NCBI GenBank assembly: GCA_947498415.1
Contig: CANMKB010000001.1
Coordinates: 248,001-312,000 of the forward strand
Origin: an uncultured Paracoccaceae bacterium
GTDB lineage: Bacteria > Pseudomonadota > Alphaproteobacteria > Rhodobacterales > Rhodobacteraceae
Length of the DNA stretch: 64,000 bases
Direction of reading: 5' to 3'
Part shown: positions 26,290 to 33,948 of the stretch, in pieces
Position numbering within the stretch: the stretch's first letter is position 1
How the letters are laid out: each line of letters begins with the position of its first letter
Made by a program: the position numbers and the translations under genes
Notes under the pieces: generated by a model
Database searches by the model: none
Told to the model about the DNA's origin: nothing
The model's input: only the letters and a program-made list of their open reading frames with translations

Positions 26290-26679
26290 GTGTTTCAATT
26301 GGAACAGGTGAACGTTCTATATGTGGACGAGGCGATCCGCCTTGATTTTGAACAAATCCGACAACTACAGGATTTGCTGGGCAATAAAACCGCCGAAGAG
26401 GTTATGGCACGTGCCATGGAAGAGCTTTCTGCGCGGCTGTCACACAGTGAAAATCTATTTCGGTTAGAAAAGTGGAAAGACCTGCGCAAATGCGTGCGTT
26501 CGATGATTGCGATCAGCGACCAAATCGGGATGCAGTCCTTGGCGCATGTCTGCAAGCATGTGATGGCGGCAATAGACGCTCAGGACTATGCAGCCACAGC
26601 TGCTACGTTTTTCAGATTGTTACGCATAGGTGATCGCAGCTTGTCTGATTACTGGGACCTTCAGAATCTCTCTGGATAG
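26290..26679 (+). CDS. Small HPt-like protein without the phospho-histidine
   Basis: 129-residue helical protein that I do not recognise by name. Residues about 55-115 follow the pattern of a histidine phosphotransfer domain: LRKCVRSMIAISDQIGMQSL aligns by eye with the usual AHxLKGxAxxxGxxxL helix, then AHVCKHV and AAIDAQDY. At the expected His the residue is Arg, so it could not accept a phosphate. The start is GTG at 26290, or GTG at 26308. It ends 63 bases before the M17 aminopeptidase start. Alternative: an unrelated helical protein. Confidence 0.6.
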   Translation: MFQLEQVNVLYVDEAIRLDFEQIRQLQDLLGNKTAEEVMARAMEELSARLSHSENLFRLEKWKDLRKCVRSMIAISDQIGMQSLAHVCKHVMAAIDAQDYAATAATFFRLLRIGDRSLSDYWDLQNLSG

Positions 26680-26742
26680 GGATTCCCAGTGCAATCGTTT
26701 GCGGGTAGGCTGAATGAAAGTCAGCAACTCAAAGACGAATAT

Positions 26743-28125
26743 ATGCCTCTGACATTTTCCAAAGCGACCAACGGCTCTTTGCCGCTTTATGCCATCCAAG
26801 CCGAACAACTGGACAATTGGATCAAAGCCCAACCCAAAGAGGTTTCGGCTTGGCTCAAGGCCAACGCCTTTGCTGCGAATATCGGCGAGGTAATCTTAGT
26901 CCCGAATTCTAAAGGCATGCCGCAAATGGCTGTTGTCGGGTTGGGGACGCCAGCAACTCGATCCCGCGGGCGATTTGAACTGGCAGCGGCTCGTGCCAAA
27001 CTTCCAGCCCAAACCTTTCATCTAGAAAATGCGCAAGATGTGGATGGATTGGACGTGCAACTGTTGGGTTGGCTTTTGGCTGGATACAGTTTTGATCGAT
27101 ATCGCAAGCCAGCCACGCCCATGGCCGATCTCATTTGTCCTGAAACAGTTGATGCGACTCGTCTTGAGACGCTTGCAGCTGGAGAAAAACTAACCCGTGA
27201 TCTAATCAATACGCCAGCCGCAGACATGGGGCCGGATGCGCTTGAGGCAGCAACGCAGTCACTTGCAGAAATGTTTGGCGCCAGTATCCACGTGACCAAG
27301 GGTGACGACCTGTTAATCGACAATTTCCCCATGATCCACGCTGTTGGTCGTGCCGCGGAACAAACACCTCGTCTGCTGGACATGCGTTGGGGCGATACCG
27401 GCCCAAAACTCACCTTGGTTGGAAAAGGCGTGTGTTTTGATACCGGTGGGTTGAATCTCAAGCCAGGCGGCTCGATGGCTTTGATGAAAAAAGACATGGG
27501 TGGCGCAGCAACCGTGCTTGGGCTGGCACAGATGGTCATGTCACTTAAACTGCCCATTCAGCTGCGCGTTCTCATCCCCGCAGTTGAGAATGCTGTGAGC
27601 GGAAATGCCTTCCGTCCAGGAGACATTCTAACCTCTCGCAAAGGCTTGACCGTTGAGATCAACAACACGGACGCAGAGGGCCGCCTTGTGCTGGCTGACG
27701 CGTTGGCCTTGGCCGAGGAAGATGCACCTGATCAGATCATTTCGATGGCGACCCTTACGGGTGCTGCTCGCGTGGCGGTTGGCCCTGACCTTGCGCCATT
27801 TTACACCAACAGCGACACTCTCGCTGCCGCATTGACGGGTGCGGCGGATCGCGTAGCTGATCCGGTATGGCGTATGCCCTTCTGGGATCCTTACGAAAAG
27901 ATGATCGAACCGGGAATCGCCGATCTTGATAACGCCCCAGCCGGAGGGTTTGCAGGATCGATTACAGCCGCACTGTTTTTGCGCCGCTTTGTAGACATGG
28001 ACGCCTACACGCATTTCGACATCTATGGCTGGAACCCAACCGCAGCGCCTGCCCGCCCTAAAGGGGCTGTTGGCATGGGTGCGCGTGCATTGCTTGAAGC
28101 CCTTCCCGAAGTACTGGAGTTCTAA
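26743..28125 (+). CDS. pepA: M17-family leucyl aminopeptidase
   Basis: Cytosolic zinc/manganese aminopeptidase that removes N-terminal residues. It has 460 residues from ATG 26743. The catalytic domain shows VGKGVCFDTGGLNLKPGG (Lys and Asp ligands), KKDMGGAATVLGL, and the family signature NNTDAEGRLVLADAL. An earlier GTG at 26689 would add 18 residues. Its stop overlaps the start of the NlpC/P60 gene (TAATG), so the two are translationally coupled, which suggests joint peptide processing. Confidence 0.9.
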   Translation: MPLTFSKATNGSLPLYAIQAEQLDNWIKAQPKEVSAWLKANAFAANIGEVILVPNSKGMPQMAVVGLGTPATRSRGRFELAAARAKLPAQTFHLENAQDVDGLDVQLLGWLLAGYSFDRYRKPATPMADLICPETVDATRLETLAAGEKLTRDLINTPAADMGPDALEAATQSLAEMFGASIHVTKGDDLLIDNFPMIHAVGRAAEQTPRLLDMRWGDTGPKLTLVGKGVCFDTGGLNLKPGGSMALMKKDMGGAATVLGLAQMVMSLKLPIQLRVLIPAVENAVSGNAFRPGDILTSRKGLTVEINNTDAEGRLVLADALALAEEDAPDQIISMATLTGAARVAVGPDLAPFYTNSDTLAAALTGAADRVADPVWRMPFWDPYEKMIEPGIADLDNAPAGGFAGSITAALFLRRFVDMDAYTHFDIYGWNPTAAPARPKGAVGMGARALLEALPEVLEF

Positions 28126-28955
28126 TGGATCGCCGCCTCACAGCTGCCAATAAACGCGTCGCAGACCCTTCCCTGCAGGATGTTTGGCCGGGCGTTCAGT
28201 ACAAAGAACCTGACCCCTACACGGTGCATTGGCCAATAGTTGATCTGATGAATGCGCCGGAGGGCCATCGAGACCGACAATTGCTGTTTGGCGAAGCTGT
28301 AGCTGTTTACGAAATGCATGCAGGTTGGGCCTTTGTGCAAGCCGCCAAAGACAATTACGTCGGCTATGTTCCGCAATCCAGCCTGGCGCAAAGCCCCGCG
28401 CCTACACACCGAATAGCAGCGGCCGCCACCCATGTGTATGACCGTGCTGACTTTAAGTCTCGTGACCTTTTACGCCTAAGTCATGGTTGCCTGCTGCATG
28501 TGATCGGTGAGGACAACGGATTTGTTCAAACCGCCGACGGCTTTATTCCCAAGGTACATTGCGCCGCCGCAGAAATGCGTCAGGCGGATCCGGTTACAGA
28601 GGCGAAACTGTTCCTCGACACGCCTTACCTTTGGGGCGGTAATAGTCGGTTTGGGATCGATTGCTCAGGTTTGGTACAAGCGGCTTTTTTAGCCTGCGGC
28701 ACCCCCTGCCCCGGTGATAGCGACCAACAGGAACAGTCCCTTGGGTATGAATTGAGTTCCGACGAAACACTTCTGAGAAACGACTTGCTGTTCTGGAAGG
28801 GGCACGTGGCGCTGGTGGCCGATGAAAATCGACTGATCCACGCAAATGCGCACCATATGGCTGTGGTTTACGAAGACATCCAAGTGGCCATTCGCAGGAT
28901 TGAACAACAAGGGGATGGGGTTGTCACGTCACGCAGACGCGTCCCACCCCCTTAA
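28125..28955 (+). CDS. NlpC/P60-family cell-wall peptidase with SH3-like domains
   Basis: 276-residue gamma-D-glutamyl-diamino-acid endopeptidase-like protein. The N-terminal half looks like two bacterial SH3 domains (AVYEMHAGWAFVQAAKDNYVGYV is one). The catalytic domain begins LFLDTPYLWGGNSRFGIDCSGLVQ with the Cys nucleophile, and GHVALVADENRLIHANA supplies the His residues. No signal peptide is visible, so it may act in the cytoplasm on recycled peptides, as the dipeptidyl-peptidase VI group does. Coupled to pepA by a one-base overlap. Confidence 0.86.
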   Translation: MDRRLTAANKRVADPSLQDVWPGVQYKEPDPYTVHWPIVDLMNAPEGHRDRQLLFGEAVAVYEMHAGWAFVQAAKDNYVGYVPQSSLAQSPAPTHRIAAAATHVYDRADFKSRDLLRLSHGCLLHVIGEDNGFVQTADGFIPKVHCAAAEMRQADPVTEAKLFLDTPYLWGGNSRFGIDCSGLVQAAFLACGTPCPGDSDQQEQSLGYELSSDETLLRNDLLFWKGHVALVADENRLIHANAHHMAVVYEDIQVAIRRIEQQGDGVVTSRRRVPPP

Positions 28956-28961
28956 TTCAGG

Positions 28962-29309
28962 TCAGTCTACGGCACGGATTAGCTTGCGTTCTAAGACCAG
29001 CAGAACATTTTTGAGCGCGTGGCCACGTTTCAAAATCTGACCGTCCATACCAACCACAGAATATAAACCCTGCTTGTTGCGCAGCTTGGGTCGTTTTTCG
29101 ATGCGATACAGCGGATACTCTGCCGTGCGCCGGAACACCGAAAACACTGCGACATCTTTTAAACTGGATATCCCGTAATCGCGCCACTCACCGGCCGCGA
29201 CCATGCGGCCATACAAGCCCATGATTTGCTGCAACTCTGTACGATGAAAGGAAACCTGCATCTCAGGTTGGTGTTTCGACGGAAATGGCGTCGGAGAAGA
29301 CATATTCAT
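28962..29309 (-). CDS. DUF2794 family protein
   Basis: About 115-residue conserved alphaproteobacterial protein of unknown function. VSFHRTELQQIMGLYGRMVAAGEWRDYGI and AVFSVFRRTAEYPLYRIEKRPKL are the family hallmarks. ATG at 29309 (or 29303) is preferred; the frame is open further upstream without family resemblance. Convergent with the NlpC/P60 gene, 6 bases apart. Confidence 0.82.
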   Translation of the reverse strand: MNMSSPTPFPSKHQPEMQVSFHRTELQQIMGLYGRMVAAGEWRDYGISSLKDVAVFSVFRRTAEYPLYRIEKRPKLRNKQGLYSVVGMDGQILKRGHALKNVLLVLERKLIRAVD

Positions 29310-29449
29310 TCCATCAGCCTCGCCCGCTTTGACGTGGAAATCAAGCCTGCCCTGATTTTGCCTCACATTTTTCGGCAAAAGGCCCCCTGAGTTTCACGGA
29401 TTCGCCCCGTGGCATCGGCATAACAGTTTCATAGCGAAAGATAACGCTA

Positions 29450-29496
29450 CCCCGACAACGCGCATTTCTTGCCCCCACCCAGTTGCGTTGTCGGGG
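29450..29496. repeat. 12-bp perfect inverted repeat with 23-base loop
   Basis: CCCCGACAACGC (29450-29461) is exactly complemented by GCGTTGTCGGGG (29485-29496). It lies in the 282-base gap between the divergent DUF2794 and cytochrome c' genes. No T run follows either arm, so it is unlikely to be a terminator. It could be a leader hairpin or a protein-binding site. Confidence 0.8.
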
Positions 29497-29591
29497 CTTC
29501 GCTTTCCCAAACAGCTCTAGAAGATATCTTTGTTTTGATTTGCAACTTTGCCAATCGAATAGCATCCTTGGTGTCGTTCAAGGAGCTCGAC

Positions 29592-30041
29592 ATGCAAATT
29601 CCCTTTAAGCTTTCGATTATTGGTATGGCCGTTACAGTATTGATCGCGACCGCAGCCCTGGCGCACCAAGGTGTGAAGGACCCGCATGTAAAGGCACGGA
29701 TGCATGCGATGGGTGACATTGCCGCAGCGACAAAAACATTGGGAGCTATGGCAAAGGGGCAAATTCCTTTTGAAAGCACAATGGCGGCGGACGCACGAAA
29801 CAGTTTAATCGCGATCTCGTTGGAACTTCCGGGATTGTTTGAGATCAACGCAGTTGATCGAGTGTCCGAAGCCAAACCAGACATTTGGGACAATTTTCCT
29901 GACTTTGTTGTACAGGCCGACGCCATGAAAACGGCAGCGCAAAATTTGGATGTGACCAGCGTCACCACGCTTAGGGAGGGGGTGCGTGCCGTTGGTGCTT
30001 CTTGCGGTGGATGCCACAAGGCCTATCGCGTGTCTCGATAG
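29592..30041 (+). CDS. Class II cytochrome c (cytochrome c' / c-556 family)
   Basis: Periplasmic four-helix-bundle haem protein of 149 residues. A signal peptide covers about 1-24 (IIGMAVTVLIATAALA). The single haem site is C-terminal, VGASCGGCHKAYR, as in cytochromes c', and FVVQADAMKTAAQN is typical of the bundle. AAGGAG precedes ATG 29592. It lies about 120 bases upstream of the formaldehyde-oxidising alcohol dehydrogenase; class II cytochromes near this gene are known in related bacteria. Possible role in electron transfer or in nitric oxide binding. Confidence 0.88.
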   Translation: MQIPFKLSIIGMAVTVLIATAALAHQGVKDPHVKARMHAMGDIAAATKTLGAMAKGQIPFESTMAADARNSLIAISLELPGLFEINAVDRVSEAKPDIWDNFPDFVVQADAMKTAAQNLDVTSVTTLREGVRAVGASCGGCHKAYRVSR

Positions 30042-30158
30042 ATGACGTCATAGAATGTCGTCTATGCGTCGGATACTTTGGGTATTGCGTCGCAACCTCG
30101 GTTGAAAAATCCACCCATTTCGCGCACCATTGCCCCAACCACTTTGGAGGTAATCATC

Positions 30159-31274
30159 ATGATCCGTACGCGCGCCGCCGTGGCCATGGGCCCCGGAAAA
30201 CCCCTTGAAATTATGGAAGTAAACCTTGAAGGGCCACGGGCCGGTGAGGTTTTGGTAGAGATCAAGGCAACTGGTCTTTGCCACACAGACGAATTCACTC
30301 GCTCTGGCGACGACCCAGAAGGCATCTTTCCAGCAATCCTGGGCCATGAAGGCGCCGGCGTTGTTGTAGAGGTCGGTGAAGGCGTCACTTCGCTTGAGGT
30401 CGGAGACCACGTTATTCCGCTATACACGCCGGAATGTCGCGAATGCGAATATTGCCTGAATCCAAAGACCAACCTGTGCCAATCGATCCGTTCGACGCAG
30501 GGCCAAGGCCTGCTGCCAGATGGAACAACTCGGTTCTCGATGCTCGATGGTACGCCGATTCACCACTACATGGGCTGTTCCACGTTTGCGAACCACACCG
30601 TTGTACCTGAAATCGCGCTCGCCAAAATTCGCAAAGACGCTCCGTTTGATAAGGTCTGCTACATCGGGTGCGGCGTAACCACCGGGATCGGTGCCGTCAT
30701 CAACACCGCCAAAGTCGAAATTGGCAGCCGATGCATCGTGTTCGGTTTGGGCGGAATTGGCCTGAACGTGATCCAGGGTCTGAAATTGGCCGGCGCTGAT
30801 CAGATCGTCGGTGTGGATCTAAACGACAGCAAAGAAGAAATGGCACGCCACTTTGGTTTGACCGATTTTGTGAACCCATCAAAAGTTGATGGCGACATGG
30901 TTGCGCACCTTGTGGAGCTGACCAAAGGCGGAGCGGACTACACGTTTGATGCGACCGGCAATGTAAATGTCATGCGCACAGCCCTTGAGGCAGCACATAA
31001 AGGGTGGGGCGAGTCGATCATCATCGGCGTAGCACCTGCAGGCGCAGAAATTTCAACGCGCCCGTTCCAACTTGTGACAGGCCGCGTGTGGCGCGGCACG
31101 GCCTTTGGCGGTGCAAAAGGCCGGACAGATGTGCCAAAGATCGTAGATTGGTACATGGACGGCAAAATCGAGATCGACCCGATGATCACGCACAAGCTTT
31201 CACTTGATCAAATCAACGAAGGCTTTGACCTGATGCACAAAGGTGAATCGATCCGCGCTGTGGTCGAGTTCTAA
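30159..31274 (+). CDS. adhC: S-(hydroxymethyl)glutathione dehydrogenase (class III alcohol dehydrogenase)
   Basis: Oxidises the glutathione adduct of formaldehyde, and can reduce S-nitrosoglutathione. It has 371 residues. The catalytic zinc site begins [19 protein letters not shown] and GHEGAGVV; the structural zinc Cys cluster is [18 protein letters not shown] binds at [25 protein letters not shown] lies 9 bases before ATG 30159. Downstream is a clear terminator. The second enzyme of the route, S-formylglutathione hydrolase, is 1.8 kb further on. Also called adhI or flhA. Confidence 0.95.
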   Translation: MIRTRAAVAMGPGKPLEIMEVNLEGPRAGEVLVEIKATGLCHTDEFTRSGDDPEGIFPAILGHEGAGVVVEVGEGVTSLEVGDHVIPLYTPECRECEYCLNPKTNLCQSIRSTQGQGLLPDGTTRFSMLDGTPIHHYMGCSTFANHTVVPEIALAKIRKDAPFDKVCYIGCGVTTGIGAVINTAKVEIGSRCIVFGLGGIGLNVIQGLKLAGADQIVGVDLNDSKEEMARHFGLTDFVNPSKVDGDMVAHLVELTKGGADYTFDATGNVNVMRTALEAAHKGWGESIIIGVAPAGAEISTRPFQLVTGRVWRGTAFGGAKGRTDVPKIVDWYMDGKIEIDPMITHKLSLDQINEGFDLMHKGESIRAVVEF

Positions 31275-31300
31275 GATCCAATTGAACTAAATTGAGAGAG

Positions 31301-31326
31301 ACGCCCCACGATGTTGGGGCGTTTTT
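31301..31326 (+). terminator. Intrinsic terminator after adhC
   Basis: ACGCCCCA (31301-31308) pairs with TGGGGCGT (31315-31322) across a six-base loop, followed by TTTTT. It touches the stop codon of the convergent TetR gene. Confidence 0.85.
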
Positions 31327-31946
31327 CATTTTGTGCCGTAGCGGGCCAAAAAGGTTTCAACTGCTTCTTTTGCGACACCCATGATTTCTTCGTCGCTAAA
31401 CTCAGACTGAACCCCAAACGAAGCCTTTAGGAAAACGCGGGCCTTGCACAGCTCTGAAAACTGCCATGCCGCCATTTCGACATCGTCAATTTTCAGCTCA
31501 CCCCGCTCGATTGATTTACTGAGTTCGCGACAAATTTCACGATGTCCCATCGCGGGGCCGCTTTCAAAATAGGTTTGTCCCAACTCAGGAAAGCGATCTC
31601 TTTCAGCCAAACAAATGCGAAACGTGCGTTGTGCAAATTCTGAAGTAATAAATTTGGCAGCGCCAAACGCTGCAAGTGTCAAACGATCCTTAATAGGTTT
31701 GCTTTCGTCGAGTTGAGACACAATCTGTGTCGCCATGCGGTCACACTCAGACTGCACAACCTCTTGAAAGAGCTGCCGTTTATCAGAAAAATAGCTGTAC
31801 AAAGTCGCCTTTGACACACTTGCAGCTTTGGCAATGTCGTCGACACTCGCCCCTTCGAACCCATCACGGAGAAATATTTCTCTCGCGCCTTCGAGCACCT
31901 GTGCAATTTTGCGGCCTTTGCGGGAGATCGGAGCTTGATTGTTCAT
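31326..31946 (-). CDS. TetR-family transcriptional regulator
   Basis: 206-residue repressor. FLRDGFEGASVDDIAKAASVSKATLYSYFSDKRQLF is the classic TetR helix-turn-helix; the C-terminal part resembles the AcrR-type ligand domain. ATG at 31946 has GGAAAGG upstream; the frame remains open another 26 codons. It is divergent from the AEC transporter at 32078 and has a TetR-type palindrome in front of it, so it probably controls itself and the transporter. Confidence 0.87.
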   Translation of the reverse strand: MNNQAPISRKGRKIAQVLEGAREIFLRDGFEGASVDDIAKAASVSKATLYSYFSDKRQLFQEVVQSECDRMATQIVSQLDESKPIKDRLTLAAFGAAKFITSEFAQRTFRICLAERDRFPELGQTYFESGPAMGHREICRELSKSIERGELKIDDVEMAAWQFSELCKARVFLKASFGVQSEFSDEEIMGVAKEAVETFLARYGTK

Positions 31947-31974
31947 CTGGCCTTTCCGTTGAAGACCTCGAATA

Positions 31975-31990
31975 TAAACTGAACGGTTTA
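31975..31990. promoter_or_regulatory. TetR-type operator candidate
   Basis: TAAACTGAACGGTTTA: the outer five bases on each side are perfect complements (TAAAC/GTTTA) with six bases between. It lies 29 bases upstream of the TetR start, in the divergent gap before the AEC transporter. AAAC..GTTT dyads of this kind are common TetR/AcrR sites. Confidence 0.6.
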
Positions 31991-32077
31991 CTTTCTTCAA
32001 GCGCAGATGCATCAACTGGCACACACCAGCTAATATTCTTGGCTTGCTGTTCGGTTAATAAATGTTACCAATTTAAC

Positions 32078-33007
32078 ATGTTGGCGATTTTCATCAAAAC
32101 AATCCCATTCTTTGGGGTCATCGCACTTGGCTATATCGCTGGGCGTACCAAATTTTTTCCCGAAGATGCGACGGCATACCTTACTAAGTTTGTTTTTTAC
32201 TTCGCACTTTCGGCGATGCTCTTTCGTTTTTCCGCCAGTCTATCGTTGTCAGAAATACTCGATTGGCAAGTCGTCTTTGCCTATTTAGCCGGATCAGTCG
32301 TCGTCTATTTTATCGCAACCTTTGTGGCCCTTAAGCGCGGCGAAAGCATGCAGGTGACAGCCGTCGAAGCGCAATGCGCCGTCATTGGTAATGTGGGATT
32401 CCTCGGCATTCCTATGCTTGTTTTGTTGCTGGGTGAGCAATCTATTGGCCCAAACATGTTGGTTCTCAGCGTCGACCTCATCGTCTTTTCGTCGCTCATT
32501 GTCATTCTTATCAATGGCACACGGGACGGAGGACTAAGCCTCAAGGTCTTTAAGTCCGTCGGACTAGGCATTTTGAAGAACCCGATGATCGTTTCCATCA
32601 GTCTCGGACTAATGTGGTCAGCAACCAAACAACCAATTCCTGACGTGCTAGATAGCTTTCTCGCCTTGCTCGGGGACGCCGCTACGCCTGGTGCACTGTT
32701 CGCCATCGGGGCGTCTTTGGCGCGCAAATCGGCGGAACGTGTGCAAATCGCAAGTTGGTTGAGCTTTTGTAAATTGGTCCTGCATCCCATAGCTGTCGCG
32801 GGATTTGCCCTGTTTGTCTTTGACGTAAATTCATTTGACGCAGCCGTCATTATAACAGCCTCTGCGCTACCAGTCGCAGGCAACATATATATGCTTGCCG
32901 CGCACTACGGCGTTGCGCCACAACGTGTCTCTGCGTCTATTTTGCTTTCGACAATCCTATCAATCCTGACAGTGTCATTTGTCGCCGGTTGGATGACTTC
33001 GCTCTAA
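32078..33007 (+). CDS. AEC-family transporter
   Basis: Auxin-efflux-carrier-like permease of 309 residues, with about ten hydrophobic helices in two inverted halves. FGVIALGYIAGRTKFFPEDATAYLTKFVFYFALSAMLF is the conserved start, and PLATPGALFAIGASLA-like residues (GDAATPGALFAIGASLA) mark the second crossover. Bacterial members often move malate or other organic acids. The start at ATG 32078 leaves out a long upstream open frame that lies opposite the TetR gene. Divergent from TetR. Confidence 0.85.
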   Translation: MLAIFIKTIPFFGVIALGYIAGRTKFFPEDATAYLTKFVFYFALSAMLFRFSASLSLSEILDWQVVFAYLAGSVVVYFIATFVALKRGESMQVTAVEAQCAVIGNVGFLGIPMLVLLLGEQSIGPNMLVLSVDLIVFSSLIVILINGTRDGGLSLKVFKSVGLGILKNPMIVSISLGLMWSATKQPIPDVLDSFLALLGDAATPGALFAIGASLARKSAERVQIASWLSFCKLVLHPIAVAGFALFVFDVNSFDAAVIITASALPVAGNIYMLAAHYGVAPQRVSASILLSTILSILTVSFVAGWMTSL

Positions 33008-33112
33008 ATAACGTCATTAGTGCGGAAACTTGCATAGGATTGTCGCGGTCACGCTTGCTCTGACAAAGCCAGATGCGGTAGCCAGATTGCGAGTGACATA
33101 AAAGGTAAGCCG

Positions 33113-33946
33113 ATGGAAACCATCTCGGAAAACAAATGCTTTGGCGGCACCCAAGGCGTCTACAAGCACACATCATCCGCCTGCAATTGCGATATGACCT
33201 TTGGCCTCTTTCTACCAGAAGAAGCTATAGATGGCCCTGTGCCGGTCTTATGGTATCTATCTGGCCTCACCTGCACCCATGAAAACGCCATGGTGAAGGC
33301 AGGCGCGCAGGCATGGGCCTCTGAGCAGGGCATCGCTTTGGTCTTTCCTGACACCAGCCCTCGGGGCGCTGGTGTGGCAGATGACGAAGCCTATGATCTG
33401 GGCCAAGGGGCAGGCTTTTACGTAAACGCAACCCAGGCGCCATGGTCAGAGCATTTCAAGATGTGGGACTATATTGCCGAAGAATTGCCCTCCCTATTGG
33501 CCGAGAAGTTCCCATTAGACATGGATCGACAAGCCATCACCGGTCACTCGATGGGGGGGCATGGTGCACTGACCTTCGCAATGTCACTGCCCGGCCGCTT
33601 TAAATCGGTGTCGGCCTTTGCGCCGATCTGTAATCCAACCGCTTCCGATTGGGGCCGCAAACAGCTTGCGGCCTATTTGGGTGATGACGAGGCGTCTTGG
33701 GACTCACATGATGCCGCGATCCTTATGCAGAAGAATGGATTTGACGGCCCAGTTCTCGTTGATACGGGCACCGATGATCAATTCATCGATCTGCTTAAAC
33801 CCGAGGCACTGGCCACAGCTGTCGCCAAACGCCGACAAGAGGCGACGGTACGTCTTCAAAAGGGATATGATCACAGCTATTTCTTCGTATCCACATTCAT
33901 GGAAGAGCATATCGCATTCCATGCAACAGCCCTTTATGGGGAATAA
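33113..33946 (+). CDS. fghA: S-formylglutathione hydrolase
   Basis: Serine hydrolase that splits S-formylglutathione to formate and glutathione, the step after AdhC. It has 277 residues. The nucleophile is in ITGHSMGGHGALTFA (about 143-157), LSGLTCTHENAMVKAGAQ forms the oxyanion region, and DHSYFFVSTFMEEHI carries the catalytic His. TKDTGTDDQF-like GTDDQFIDLL holds the Asp. It is 2 bases from the transhydrogenase gene. Confidence 0.94.
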   Translation: METISENKCFGGTQGVYKHTSSACNCDMTFGLFLPEEAIDGPVPVLWYLSGLTCTHENAMVKAGAQAWASEQGIALVFPDTSPRGAGVADDEAYDLGQGAGFYVNATQAPWSEHFKMWDYIAEELPSLLAEKFPLDMDRQAITGHSMGGHGALTFAMSLPGRFKSVSAFAPICNPTASDWGRKQLAAYLGDDEASWDSHDAAILMQKNGFDGPVLVDTGTDDQFIDLLKPEALATAVAKRRQEATVRLQKGYDHSYFFVSTFMEEHIAFHATALYGE

Positions 33947-33948
33947 CA

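Noticed and set aside
31727..32077. N-terminal extension of the AEC transporter frame (117 codons)
   Set aside because: It is antisense to the TetR coding region; the transporter's first helix starts at ATG 32078.
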